This document shows positions 39,247 through 47,370 of a DNA stretch of 64,000 nt, one piece after another. Positions within the stretch are counted from its first letter, which is position 1. Each line of letters opens with the position of its first letter. This DNA comes from Vreelandella maris (lineage in GTDB: Bacteria; Pseudomonadota; Gammaproteobacteria; Pseudomonadales; Halomonadaceae): NCBI RefSeq assembly GCF_013371085.1, contig NZ_JABWCV010000002.1, positions 124,001 to 188,000 on the forward strand. Direction: 5' to 3'. The translations under genes were made by a program, and so were the position numbers. The notes below the pieces were generated by a model, which was not told where the DNA came from, searched no databases, and worked only from the letters and a program-made list of their open reading frames with translations.

Positions 39247-40019
39247 GTCATGAATTGAAACCCAGTGCGCACACTCATTCCGATTCACCACCGGCACTGA
39301 ATGTGCGCGACCTTGGCTTCAGCTATAGCGGCAAGCCGGTGCTCAAGGACGTCTCCTTTACCCTTGGGGCCGGCGAGTTGGTGATACTCCTCGGCGCCAA
39401 CGGCGCCGGCAAGACGACGCTGTTCTCGTTGATCACGCGCCTCTATGATCACCGACAAGGGCATATCGAGATCGGCGGCTTTAATCTACGCCAGCACTCA
39501 GTGCAAGCGCATGCCCAGATGGGGGTGGTCTTTCAGCAGCCTACCCTCGATCTGGATCTGACCGTAAAACAGAACCTTGTCTATCACGCAGCGCTGCATG
39601 GCATGAACCGCCGTGTGGCGCGCGAGCGCGCTATGCAACAAATCAGCCGCGTCGGCCTGCGGGACAGCCTGAATGAGCGGGTACGGCATCTGTCGGGGGG
39701 ACAGCGCCGACGCGTGGAAATAGCTCGTGGGCTGCTACATCAACCCCGCTTGCTGTTGCTTGATGAGCCCACGGTGGGGCTTGATATCGCCTCACGCCGC
39801 GCCCTGGTGGAACATGTCCATCAGCTGTGCGCGGATCAGGGGGTGGCGGTGCTCTGGGCAACGCACTTGATTGATGAAGTCTATCCTCAGGATCGTGTCA
39901 TTGTGCTGGATAAAGGACGAGTTCGTGCCAATGGCAGCGTCAGCGAGATCAACGCCCAGCAAGCAACTGACACTATCGGCCAGGCCTTCGATAGATTGAC
40001 TGGAGGCGAGCCAGGATGA
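39243..40019 (+). CDS. ABC transporter ATP-binding protein of the PQQ system (PedB-like)
   Basis: 258 residues, GTG start overlapping the previous stop. Walker A GANGAGKTT (about 51-59), Q-loop GVVFQQPTLD, signature LSGGQRRRVEIARGL and Walker B LLLLDEPTVGLD with switch WATHLI are all present. Typical of ABC-2-type systems. It energises the neighbouring permease; the set matches PedA1A2BC. Direction of transport (uptake or export) cannot be read from the sequence. Confidence 0.88.
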   Translation: MSHELKPSAHTHSDSPPALNVRDLGFSYSGKPVLKDVSFTLGAGELVILLGANGAGKTTLFSLITRLYDHRQGHIEIGGFNLRQHSVQAHAQMGVVFQQPTLDLDLTVKQNLVYHAALHGMNRRVARERAMQQISRVGLRDSLNERVRHLSGGQRRRVEIARGLLHQPRLLLLDEPTVGLDIASRRALVEHVHQLCADQGVAVLWATHLIDEVYPQDRVIVLDKGRVRANGSVSEINAQQATDTIGQAFDRLTGGEPG

Positions 40020-40825
40020 GCCTTCTGCCTTATTTGCACTGCATGTCGGGAGTGGTAGGCCGTGAGCTATTGCGCTTCGTCCATCAGCGCAGCCGCTTCG
40101 TAGCAGCCTTGGTGCGGCCTTTGGGGTGGCTGTTTGTATTCGCAGCAGGTTTTCGCATGGCGCTGGGCGTTGCCATGACCGAGCCCTATCAGACCTATAT
40201 CCTTTATGAGGTTTATATCGTTCCAGGCCTGGTGGGTATGATCCAACTTTTCAATGGTATGCAGAGTTCATTATCGATGGTTTATGACCGGGAAATGGGC
40301 AGCATGCGAGTGCTGTTAGTCAGCCCCTTCCCGCGCTGGTTCTTGCTAGTCTGTAAATTACTGGCAGGCACTTTTGTATCCATCGTACAAGTCTATGTGT
40401 TCTTGTTGATCGCCTATATCTATGGCATTCAAGCGCCACTGCTGGGTTATGTGCTGGTATTGCCGACACTGATAGTGACAGGTTTTATGGTCGGTGCATT
40501 AGGATTGTTGCTATCAACGTTCGTGCGCCAGTTGGAAAACTTCGCCGGGATCATGAATTTCGTGATTTTCCCGATGTTTTTCCTCTCATCGGCACTCTAT
40601 CCACTCTGGCGCATCCGCGAAGGCAGCTATCTTATCTATCAGCTTGCGGCGCTTAACCCTTTTACCTATGCCGTGGAAATGATCCGCTTCGCACTCTATG
40701 AGCAACTCAATATCGAGGCAGTATTAATCACCCTGGCGGCAACTTGTGTACTGCTAGGGTTGGCGATCCTGGGCTATAACCCGGCACACGGGATGAGTGC
40801 ACGCAAGGGCGGCGCGGGCGAGTAA
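40016..40825 (+). CDS. ABC-2-type permease of the PQQ system (PedC-like)
   Basis: 269 residues with about six membrane segments (roughly 35-52, 60-80, 105-130, 138-165, 170-195, 240-258). The FAGIMNFVIFPMFFLSSALYPLW motif (about 180-202) is characteristic of ABC-2 permeases. Overlaps the ATPase gene by four bases. Last gene of the rightward xoxF operon; it ends one base before the convergent cytochrome gene, with no terminator in between. Confidence 0.87.
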   Translation: MSLLPYLHCMSGVVGRELLRFVHQRSRFVAALVRPLGWLFVFAAGFRMALGVAMTEPYQTYILYEVYIVPGLVGMIQLFNGMQSSLSMVYDREMGSMRVLLVSPFPRWFLLVCKLLAGTFVSIVQVYVFLLIAYIYGIQAPLLGYVLVLPTLIVTGFMVGALGLLLSTFVRQLENFAGIMNFVIFPMFFLSSALYPLWRIREGSYLIYQLAALNPFTYAVEMIRFALYEQLNIEAVLITLAATCVLLGLAILGYNPAHGMSARKGGAGE

Positions 40826-41242
40826 TCACTCCTCTGCAGACACAGATTTCAAATAGCGGATGACTTGCTCACGTTGCGGGTCACCCAGGCCCCAGAACAC
40901 CATGAAGGAACCGGGAAGCATGGCAGCGGGATCCTGAAGGAAAACATCAAGAATTTCAGGCGTCCAGACGAAATCTGCCTCACGTAGCACCGTTGAGAAT
41001 TCATAGCCCGGCAATTTCCCAGCAGAGCGCCCAACGACACCATACAGGCTCGGGCCGGCACGCTGCACTCTGGCCTGTATCGAGTGGCAACCGCCGCACT
41101 GTTTATCAAAAACCCGTTGTCCCTCCTCCAGCGCCGATTGATTGCCCTGCGCGGCAGCGTGACCGGTCATTCCCCAGAGCAGAGTTAGTGTTATGGCCCA
41201 CTGAATTCTGAACATTAACTGAATTCTGAACATTAGAAGCAC
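40826..41242 (-). CDS. Small periplasmic cytochrome c
   Basis: 138 residues. A signal peptide follows a duplicated start: an 18-bp tandem repeat gives two copies of MFRIQ, so the working ATG may be at 41230 or 41212. One haem site CGGCHSIQ (about 49-56) and a likely Met ligand in MLPGSFMVF. The class I fold resembles soluble mitochondrial-type c. Transcribed towards the xoxF operon and overlapping a secreted Cys protein gene by ten bases. It may be a second electron carrier for PQQ dehydrogenases. Confidence 0.8.
   Translation of the reverse strand: MLLMFRIQLMFRIQWAITLTLLWGMTGHAAAQGNQSALEEGQRVFDKQCGGCHSIQARVQRAGPSLYGVVGRSAGKLPGYEFSTVLREADFVWTPEILDVFLQDPAAMLPGSFMVFWGLGDPQREQVIRYLKSVSAEE
41200..41236. 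repeat. 18-bp tandem duplication at a cytochrome start codon
   Basis: The unit CTGAATTCTGAACATTAA occurs twice in a row, so the start codon and first five codons of the cytochrome gene are doubled in frame. Confidence 0.7.
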
Positions 41243-41604
41243 TGTAAGCTGGCATCGGCCTGTACGCTTCTGAAATTCTGAAGCTGCTCTTCAAGGCTCT
41301 TGTCAGTGCGAAACAGCACGCCTAGTTCACCGCGCGTCTCATGCATACGCACGATGGTCTCCACTTCTTCGTATTCGTCATAGGGGATCTGCTCGGCGAT
41401 GACATCAATACTACAAGAGCACTTCTGCATCGCTAGATAAGTTTGTCCGTTCGACGCCATGCAGCCCAGCACATAATCCACTCGTGCTTCTGTCGGAAAA
41501 TCGTTGGCTACAGCGTGTGACGATAAGCAAAGGCCCAGCATAATGTAAGTCATGAGCGCGAGCAGGCCTGTTCTTGCTACGTGCTTGGCGTTGTTTTTAT
41601 ACAT
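41233..41604 (-). CDS. Exported Cys-containing protein of unknown function
   Basis: 123 residues. Signal peptide about 1-34 (ending SSHAVAN). The mature part has four further Cys: CMASNGQTYLAMQKCSCS (two near 48 and 62, one at 64) and a terminal CF. It ends just inside the cytochrome gene and is in the same transcript. Small, Cys-rich periplasmic proteins of this sort occur near PQQ dehydrogenases, but I do not recognise a named family. Confidence 0.65.
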   Translation of the reverse strand: MYKNNAKHVARTGLLALMTYIMLGLCLSSHAVANDFPTEARVDYVLGCMASNGQTYLAMQKCSCSIDVIAEQIPYDEYEEVETIVRMHETRGELGVLFRTDKSLEEQLQNFRSVQADASLQCF

Positions 41605-41699
41605 AGCCCTACCTCTGGTTCAGCCCAATGAAAGAAGGCGTACAGCCTTCCAAGTTATTGCAGTTACCGTTTTTCTTTCCATTGCATGCGGCATGGTTT

Positions 41700-42518
41700 T
41701 TAGTGTTGTGGCGAGTCTCCTTCACTTGATAAAGATATCTCGATTAGACCCGATAGCAAGTCAGGATATTGCGCGGACAGTGTCTGCTGTAGCTGGGCGA
41801 CAGCAGGGCCCTCCAGTTGGCGAGGGTGGGCCAGCTCAACCCGATAATCGAGAATGACGCGAGCCGGGGGGCCCGACAAGAACAGCACCCGATCCGCTAC
41901 CGCCAGTGCTTCACGCAAATCATGCGTCACGTATAGCACCAACGGTCGTTGCCGCTGACAAAGCGCGAGTAACGATTCGCGAAGGCGATTGCCGGTGGGC
42001 ATATCCAGCGAAACGAAAGGCTCATCCAACAGCAGCAAGCGGGGCGAGACCATGAATGCACGGGCTAACGCCGCTCGCCGCTGCATGCCGCCGGAAAGTT
42101 GTCCCGGCCAGGTATTCAGGTTATCGCCCAGCCCCACCTCGCGAAGCAATTCCACCGCCCTGGCGGTCACCTGCGACTCATTTCGTACAACGCTCGCATC
42201 ACGACTCTGGGATACCAGACGCACATTATCCAGGGTACTCAGCCAAGGCATCAGGCGTGGTTCCTGGAACATCATGCCCAGTTGTGAGGGTGATTCCCCA
42301 GGCATATAAAGCGTTTCTCCATCCCAACTCACCGATCCGGTAAAATTGTGATCGAGACCGCTGATCAGATTTAACAGCGTGCTTTTACCGGTGCCTGAAG
42401 GCCCGACCAGCGCTAGAAACTCCCCTGGCCGAGCGGTGAACTCCAGACCACGCAAAACGACCTTGCCATTGAAGCGCTTTTCATCGATTCGTACTTCGAG
42501 ACCTGTCACTGACGCCAC
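41700..42518 (-). CDS. ABC transporter ATP-binding protein (NitT/TauT/SsuB type)
   Basis: 272 residues. Walker A GPSGTGKST (about 39-47), Q-loop GMMFQEPRLMPW, signature LSGGMQRRAALARAF and Walker B LLLLDEPFVSLD, in the form usual for nitrate, sulfonate and taurine importers. Overlaps the permease gene by 13 bases. Third gene of a leftward binding protein-permease-ATPase operon next to the xoxF cluster. Substrate unknown. Confidence 0.85.
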   Translation of the reverse strand: MASVTGLEVRIDEKRFNGKVVLRGLEFTARPGEFLALVGPSGTGKSTLLNLISGLDHNFTGSVSWDGETLYMPGESPSQLGMMFQEPRLMPWLSTLDNVRLVSQSRDASVVRNESQVTARAVELLREVGLGDNLNTWPGQLSGGMQRRAALARAFMVSPRLLLLDEPFVSLDMPTGNRLRESLLALCQRQRPLVLYVTHDLREALAVADRVLFLSGPPARVILDYRVELAHPRQLEGPAVAQLQQTLSAQYPDLLSGLIEISLSSEGDSPQH

Positions 42519-43252
42519 CTCGTCAAGCGGTTCTCCACAGGGCGCATGAGTGCCGCTTCGATCAATAATACAACGCCGGCAAAGGCGAGGGTATATGCCA
42601 GAATACTGGTAATGTCGAAAAACTGATAATACGTATGCAATTGGAAGCCCACGCCATTGCTGCGGCCAAGCAGCTCCACCACCAACACGATCTTCCAGAT
42701 CAACGCCAGACCGCTGCGTGCTGCCGCCATCAGGTAGGGATATAGCTGCGGCAGATAGATTTTTCGTAGCGTATGTAACCGGGTCAAACGATACGCCTGG
42801 GCCACCTCCAGCAAGCGCTTATCCACGGCACGCGCGCCCTCGCGAACGGTGACGATCACCGTGGGAATCTTGTTCAATGCTACCGCAATGACCGCCGCGA
42901 CATCCGTCAAGCCAAACCAGATATAGCAGAGCACGATGGTGACCAGTGCGGGAATATTGAGCCCCAGCACCAGCGCCCCATCCAGAGCAATATCCAGGCG
43001 CCGATGACGGCCCATGAAGATACCGATGGCGACCCCGATACTCATTGCAAGCAGGAAGCTTACCGCGACCCGCCCCAATGTCGCGGCGAGGTGATAAGGC
43101 AATTCTCCACTCAAGGTGTGCAACCAGAAGCTGAGCAACACCTCTTGAGGACTGGGCAGTACGAAAGAGTCGGCAATCAGCGCAGCGATCCACCAGAGAG
43201 CCACCAGCACGAGTAGTGATGCCGTACGCAGCAGCCAGTTTCGTGACTTCAT
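42506..43252 (-). CDS. ABC transporter permease (NitT/TauT/SsuC type)
   Basis: 248 residues with five to six membrane segments. The EAA loop region GARAVDKRLLEVAQAYRLTRLHTLRKIYLPQLYPYL (about 138-172) and the GNGVGF-like SNGVGFQL stretch (about 197-204) match SsuC/TauC permeases. Overlaps the binding-protein gene by four bases. Forms the membrane channel of the importer. Confidence 0.86.
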   Translation of the reverse strand: MKSRNWLLRTASLLVLVALWWIAALIADSFVLPSPQEVLLSFWLHTLSGELPYHLAATLGRVAVSFLLAMSIGVAIGIFMGRHRRLDIALDGALVLGLNIPALVTIVLCYIWFGLTDVAAVIAVALNKIPTVIVTVREGARAVDKRLLEVAQAYRLTRLHTLRKIYLPQLYPYLMAAARSGLALIWKIVLVVELLGRSNGVGFQLHTYYQFFDITSILAYTLAFAGVVLLIEAALMRPVENRLTRWRQ

Positions 43253-44271
43253 GGCAGATGAAACCCATCCCAGAAGATAGCCCTATCCAGGCCGCGTAGA
43301 TCACCGCTAAGAAGATCGCCCCCTTGTTCCGATAAAATTATGAAGAGCTGCTCAGCCGCCTCGATCTGCGCGGGGCCGTAATGCTTGGGAATACCAGCTC
43401 GATATCCCGCTCTGATGGCCGCGAACACCTTCTCGTTTTCCGGTTTTACCATCCCTCGCAAGGATTCCCACGCCTCGTCGGAGTCGGCAAGGATCGCCTT
43501 GGCCTCATAGCTAGCTTCAAGGAACCGTGCCAAGGTTTGCGGCTGCGCGTCGGCCCACTCTTCAGCGAAGACCCATCCCAACAAGGGCGGCACCGTCTCA
43601 ATGCCGAGCTCGTCGAGCATGGTTTCCACGCTGATGAGGGGTTGCATACCCGAGGCGGCGAGTCGAGCGTTGTAGTGCCAGAAATTGACCGCAACCGACA
43701 GGTCTCCCTCAAGCATAAGGCGGTTAATCATGGGCGGTGCCGCATAAGTGGGCTCGACCACTGCTTCGAGATCTATACCGGCGATCCGCTGCCCATATGC
43801 CCGCAATAGAAGCCAGGTATTGTCTAACGGGCCGCCTGCAATGCCTAACTGACGTCCCTGCAAGTCTTGGAGTGTGTCGATGCCGGACGCGGGATCAACC
43901 ATCACTGCCCCGACCGATAAGGAATAAGGTGCAAATTGGTAATTGCGGCCCGCCTGTCGCTGATGCGCCACCCATAGCCAATCGGAGACGATAGCATCCA
44001 CACGCCCTCCCTGTAGCGCAACGGCCAGGGCATTCTCGGAAGCCAGCGGAACGATTTCCAGGTCCAGCCCACGCTTTTTATCCAATTGGTGGGCTCCGAT
44101 GATGTGCATTTCCCAACTGACAGTTCCGAAATTCAGCACTCCGACACGCAGCGACAAGGGCTCTTCGGCCCTCGTCTGAGGTATCAGACCAACCATTAGC
44201 AACAGACCGACCAGGCAGCCGAGCCTGCCCCACCAGCATGCTCGTTTAACAAGGTGAACTGCAGCATACAT
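43249..44271 (-). CDS. ABC transporter substrate-binding protein (NitT/TauT type)
   Basis: 340 residues from the ATG at 44271 with AGGGA upstream; the frame stays open to 44334. Signal peptide about 1-35 (ending QTRAEE). A NitT/TauT binding fold is recognisable: VLNFGTVSWEMHII (about 44-57), LALQGGRVDAIVSDWLWVA (about 85-105), LGIAGGPLDNTWLLLRAYG (about 135-153). First gene of the importer operon. Linkage to the xoxF genes suggests an alcohol-, sulfonate- or metal-related solute, but the ligand cannot be inferred. Confidence 0.82.
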   Translation of the reverse strand: MYAAVHLVKRACWWGRLGCLVGLLLMVGLIPQTRAEEPLSLRVGVLNFGTVSWEMHIIGAHQLDKKRGLDLEIVPLASENALAVALQGGRVDAIVSDWLWVAHQRQAGRNYQFAPYSLSVGAVMVDPASGIDTLQDLQGRQLGIAGGPLDNTWLLLRAYGQRIAGIDLEAVVEPTYAAPPMINRLMLEGDLSVAVNFWHYNARLAASGMQPLISVETMLDELGIETVPPLLGWVFAEEWADAQPQTLARFLEASYEAKAILADSDEAWESLRGMVKPENEKVFAAIRAGYRAGIPKHYGPAQIEAAEQLFIILSEQGGDLLSGDLRGLDRAIFWDGFHLP

Positions 44272-45452
44272 AATTAGTTCGTCCCTTGGTTTATTGTTAT
44301 CGATGTCTACAGTTAGAGGGCAAATGATGACCAACGGTAGCCGACTTTAGTATCAGCTCTAGAACCACTACACTTGGCTCCTTATTGAAGAGGGCGTCAA
44401 GCGCCTATCCCTCACCATATCCTAGGGTACGTTCATCGACTTCTGCACGCGCACTGGACGTGCCCAGTGAAACAAGAGCGGAAAGGACGCTATCGGGATG
44501 CCGGGCGCGTCGACCTGGTACTCTGCGACATCGCGCTGCGCCTATATCAAAGTAATACAGTGAAGTGCGAAGTTACACATGCCCCAGGTATTTTCCAACG
44601 TCAGGACTGGTATGTTGCCTCGCAGGGGCAGCGCTGAGTCGGTAGCACCGAAGAAATCGATGATTCTAAGTCATGAAGGTCGAGCGCAGGCAAATTTGGC
44701 AGCTGCAGCACCAAGTGTTTGCCATCATAGGCGTTGCCCACCACGTCCACCAATGAGCAGCCCCCCCTGAGCATCAACTGTTATCGCCAATGCACTGGAT
44801 CTCTAGCAGCGCATTATTTTCACGACATAATCCCAGTCTATGAACCCGTACCATGTCGTTAGCCATGTCTACACATTCTGAGTGGGCTTATCATGGCGCT
44901 GGAAGAGCGCCGCGATATCATCGCCATCCTAGCGACAAAGATCACAGACCTCGCGCAGATGGTCGATTCTGATGATTTCTTTACTCTTACCCTGATCGCA
45001 GCCAACTCGCCACCTGCTCGATGCTCGAGCCAACGTAGGATACAGGATCAGGCTTTCATCAGTGATGGATTGTCCGCTATGGGTAGAAGCTGTGTGAAAA
45101 TACCCGGGCTGTCCTGAGGGAGAAACTTGTATGTGAAATCTGGAGCAAGCTTTTACCATGCAACTACTTCAGAATTTGCGAGATAGCACCAATATTGATT
45201 GATTTTTGACCAGAGTGAGGCGCTCCAAACGTTTTCATACAGCCTCGGTCATTATCAGCCACCAGCTGTTTCTCATGATTCTTAAGATGGCAATATCTGA
45301 AGGAATAGCGGCTGTCACCCATCATGAACATTAGTACGAGAAGGAAACATTGGAATGCACCAGAAATGCTGGAGAGGAGCCAGCGTCCAAAAAGATTCAG
45401 CTCTGCTCACTAGGATCAAAACCAAAGTATGGGCTGACTAAATTACAGGCAC
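44272..45452. other. Long gene-free stretch left of the island
   Basis: About 1.2 kb without a convincing gene on either strand. Short open frames at 44579-44770 and 44893-45117 look non-coding or like decayed remnants. The right end carries the terminator of tRNA-Ser displaced by the island. Probably degraded DNA from earlier insertions. Confidence 0.45.
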
Positions 45453-45476
45453 AAAAAAACCGCTGAAAATCAGCGG
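45453..45476 (-). terminator. Original tRNA-Ser terminator, displaced by the island
   Basis: On the minus strand a 7-bp stem CCGCTGA/TCAGCGG with a three-base loop is followed by seven T. It lies 14 bases outside the left att copy, exactly where the tRNA-Ser gene would end if the island were removed. Confidence 0.75.
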
Positions 45477-45489
45477 CTTAATCGTTATA

Positions 45490-45505
45490 TGTGGCGGAGG
45501 GACAG
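45490..45505 (-). repeat. attL: copy of the tRNA-Ser 3' end
   Basis: TGTGGCGGAGGGACAG, identical over 16 bases to 54066-54081 within tRNA-Ser. Marks the left end of the integrated element. Confidence 0.88.
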
Positions 45506-45566
45506 TCTCTCACAAAGCCCTCTGAAAACCACACCGATAGCGGTATTCCGCTAACGACTATCACAA

Positions 45567-45600
45567 CATGCCCCCATATATGCCCCCTTAGCGAGTGCGT
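45567..45600 (+). repeat. Left subterminal repeat, probable integrase arm sites
   Basis: Two copies of ATGCCCCC spaced 12 bases apart, followed by TTAGCGAGTGCG. A near-identical segment in the same orientation lies inside the right end (53933-53965). Probably integrase or excisionase binding sites. Confidence 0.55.
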
Positions 45601-45639
45601 CACTTAGATCGGCTCATAACTCGCTTATAACTGGCTCAT

Positions 45640-46138
45640 ACTTACCCACGCGGGCGCGGGATCAACGCACGAGACCGAAGTCCGATTTTCGGACACCGCT
45701 TAAAAGTGACTCTGAGTCACTTTGCTTTTACTCAGACTGAGGGAAAGGCATCGCCCACGCGCACGCGGCTAGTTTTTACAAGTGATTGTGAGTCACTTGT
45801 ACGCCTACGCGGGCAAGTCCGGTTTGGCTTGAGTGAAGCCAGTTAGGCCTAAGTCAGGGCAACATGCCCTAGCTCGGATGCTGTCTCTAGCTTAGAGACA
45901 GTGTCTCTAAATTGGTGACAGCGTTACCAGATATTCCGGTATCGCGCACGCGGGACGCTTGCCATATTGCGGTTACACAGACTGTGGGACTGCCATCCAC
46001 CCACGCGCACGCGGAGCGCTTTGTACTGAGCGCAAAATTGCGCTGATTGAATGCCCATCCCCCACGCGGGGCGCTTGACCATTGCAGGGGTGTCCTGAAG
46101 CGGGACATCCCATCCCCCACGCGCACGCGGGGCGCTTA
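45640..46138. repeat. Array of diverse palindromes interleaved with a GC-rich motif
   Basis: Seven copies of a motif close to CCCACGCGCACGCGG, often followed by GGCGCTT, lie at about 45645, 45754, 45803, 45942, 45994, 46055 and 46111. Between them are short palindromes that differ from each other: 45680-45694, 45703-45723, 45731-45741, 45778-45800, 45826-45840, 45856-45870, 45882-45900, 45976-45986, 46029-46044 and 46091-46107. The last three motif copies are the best conserved and share a CATCC prefix. No credible coding frame. Not CRISPR, since the intervals are self-complementary. Role unknown; packaging, replication or RNA structures are possible. Confidence 0.7.
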
Positions 46139-46140
46139 AG

Positions 46141-46614
46141 TCAGCACTTCTTATTGAGCAATAGCGACATAAACCACTGGCTCTCTTCTGCTAAATCGGC
46201 GGCTGCTTCCAGATCGCCGGTGGTGTACCACACGGCCACCGCCGAAAGCAGCAGATGAACCTTGCGCGGCGTCATATCTGTCAGTTCTGCTATCTCTGGG
46301 ATGGGTGAGGCAATATCGCAATACTCGAGCACCATTCTGGCGTTGATTGGGCGCAGCAAATCACGGGCTGAGGGTGGAGCCCATAGGCGGCCTGCCATCA
46401 CTTTGCAGGCTTCCGTGGCATCGTCAATTCCCAGCACAGCCGCCAGCCAGTGGTTCTCATCAAGACAGCGAATAGGCGGGAAGTGAAGCGGGCGATCGGA
46501 GGTTAATCGCGCCAGCATTACGCATTTACCAAAGCCGATAACGTATGCGAGCGGATCAAGAGCGGAGGGAAATAAGAGCGGAGGTGGTCGAGTTGGCACG
46601 CGGTATCTCCACAA
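46141..46614 (-). CDS. Hypothetical island protein
   Basis: Up to 157 residues from a TTG at 46614; the ATG at 46518 would give 125 and is perhaps more likely, because it overlaps an upstream stop (TAATG). The C-terminal half (IPEIAELTDMTPRKVHLLLSAVA) looks helical and could contain a helix-turn-helix. No named family recognised. Last gene of the leftward island transcript, ending directly at the palindrome array. Confidence 0.5.
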   Translation of the reverse strand: MWRYRVPTRPPPLLFPSALDPLAYVIGFGKCVMLARLTSDRPLHFPPIRCLDENHWLAAVLGIDDATEACKVMAGRLWAPPSARDLLRPINARMVLEYCDIASPIPEIAELTDMTPRKVHLLLSAVAVWYTTGDLEAAADLAEESQWFMSLLLNKKC

Positions 46615-46804
46615 ACATAAAGGAGCCTGGCTAAAGCAACGCGCCCCCGGCTGGGTGATGAGGGCTTGAAGCTGCGCACCAGGCCAGAACGCAGCATCAA
46701 AAAATAAGGGCCGACCACGGCGCTTGAGAAGGACCTCTGCACCTGTCGGCTGACGGGGTTTTTCGAAAAAAGGGGCACTCGCCGTCTAATCCCCTGCGCG
46801 ACTA

Positions 46805-46990
46805 TTATCTAGGTAGGCCGCGATCCACCGCAGCCGCTAACACTTTGGCCAGCGAAGGCTTACAGCCGGTCTCTTTGGCAATGCGAGTCCGCTCAGCGTG
46901 GACCCGCTCAAGAAGATCACGCGGCAGTGTAGTTGCTACCCGCTGCCGGCTATTATCATGCTTTAAATGTCCCACGAGTCTGAGCTCCAT
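46805..46990 (-). CDS. Small island protein, possibly ribbon-helix-helix
   Basis: 61 residues. The stretch RQRVATTLPRDLLERVHAERTRIAKETG followed by a Leu/Ala-rich helix resembles an Arc/MetJ-type beta-strand plus two helices. Overlaps the preceding gene by 28 bases. Weak ribosome site. Could be a repressor of the element; support is modest. Confidence 0.45.
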   Translation of the reverse strand: MELRLVGHLKHDNSRQRVATTLPRDLLERVHAERTRIAKETGCKPSLAKVLAAAVDRGLPR

Positions 46991-47349
46991 GAATTAACCC
47001 AAGTACGGCGCGGCTTATTGTCGAGACCATCTAAGGCGTGAGGCCGCGCTCCCCCTCTTTGCCGATCCGCAACCCGGGCGTTAATCAGCGTGATCGCACG
47101 GCGCATCTGCTGGTCACTCAACTTAAAGTGTTTTGCGATTCGCTCACGCAGCCTGTCCGGTTCGTCGGCGTAAAGAGGGCGAGACTCGATCAGATTCCAT
47201 ATCAAAGGGCGCGGGCCTGCCTCATCGTCTTGGCTGCGAAAGACCACGTCAGCAGCTTCGATAAAAGCCACCAGCTCAGGCGGTAGTGCCCGCCGGCGGC
47301 CTTGAAATAGTGAAACCATTAGTTGACTACCCAGAAATAGCGCAAGCAT
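46963..47349 (-). CDS. Hypothetical island protein after the capsid-like gene
   Basis: 128 residues if it starts at the ATG overlapping the capsid-like gene's stop (TAATG at 47349). A local duplication places a second in-frame TAATG at 47319, giving 118 residues (MVSLFQGRRR). Charged, helical, with no membrane segment. No family recognised. Position right after the capsid-like gene and coupled to it suggests a head-related or regulatory role, but this is a guess. Confidence 0.55.
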   Translation of the reverse strand: MLALFLGSQLMVSLFQGRRRALPPELVAFIEAADVVFRSQDDEAGPRPLIWNLIESRPLYADEPDRLRERIAKHFKLSDQQMRRAITLINARVADRQRGGARPHALDGLDNKPRRTWVNSWSSDSWDI

Positions 47350-47370
47350 TAGTTGACTACCCAGAAATAG
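47317..47370. repeat. Direct duplication at the capsid-like gene's stop
   Basis: A 24-base sequence (CATTAGTTGACTACCCAGAA plus ATAG) occurs twice, separated by six bases (period 30). Each copy carries the capsid-like gene's last codons, its stop and an overlapping ATG. Confidence 0.75.

Noticed and set aside
44579..44770. Transposase remnant
   Set aside because: The translation on either strand only vaguely resembles DDE transposases; not enough to call.
45887..46126. 79-codon frame in the palindrome array
   Set aside because: It arises from the repeats and has no ribosome site or protein character.
45640..46138. CRISPR array
   Set aside because: Repeats are imperfect and unevenly spaced, intervals are palindromes, and no cas genes are present.
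46518..46778. 86-codon minus-strand frame ending in a TAATG junction with the downstream gene
   Set aside because: Composition (Ser/Arg/Leu-rich) looks non-coding and it overlaps a more protein-like frame; kept out, though the TAATG junction means it could be real.
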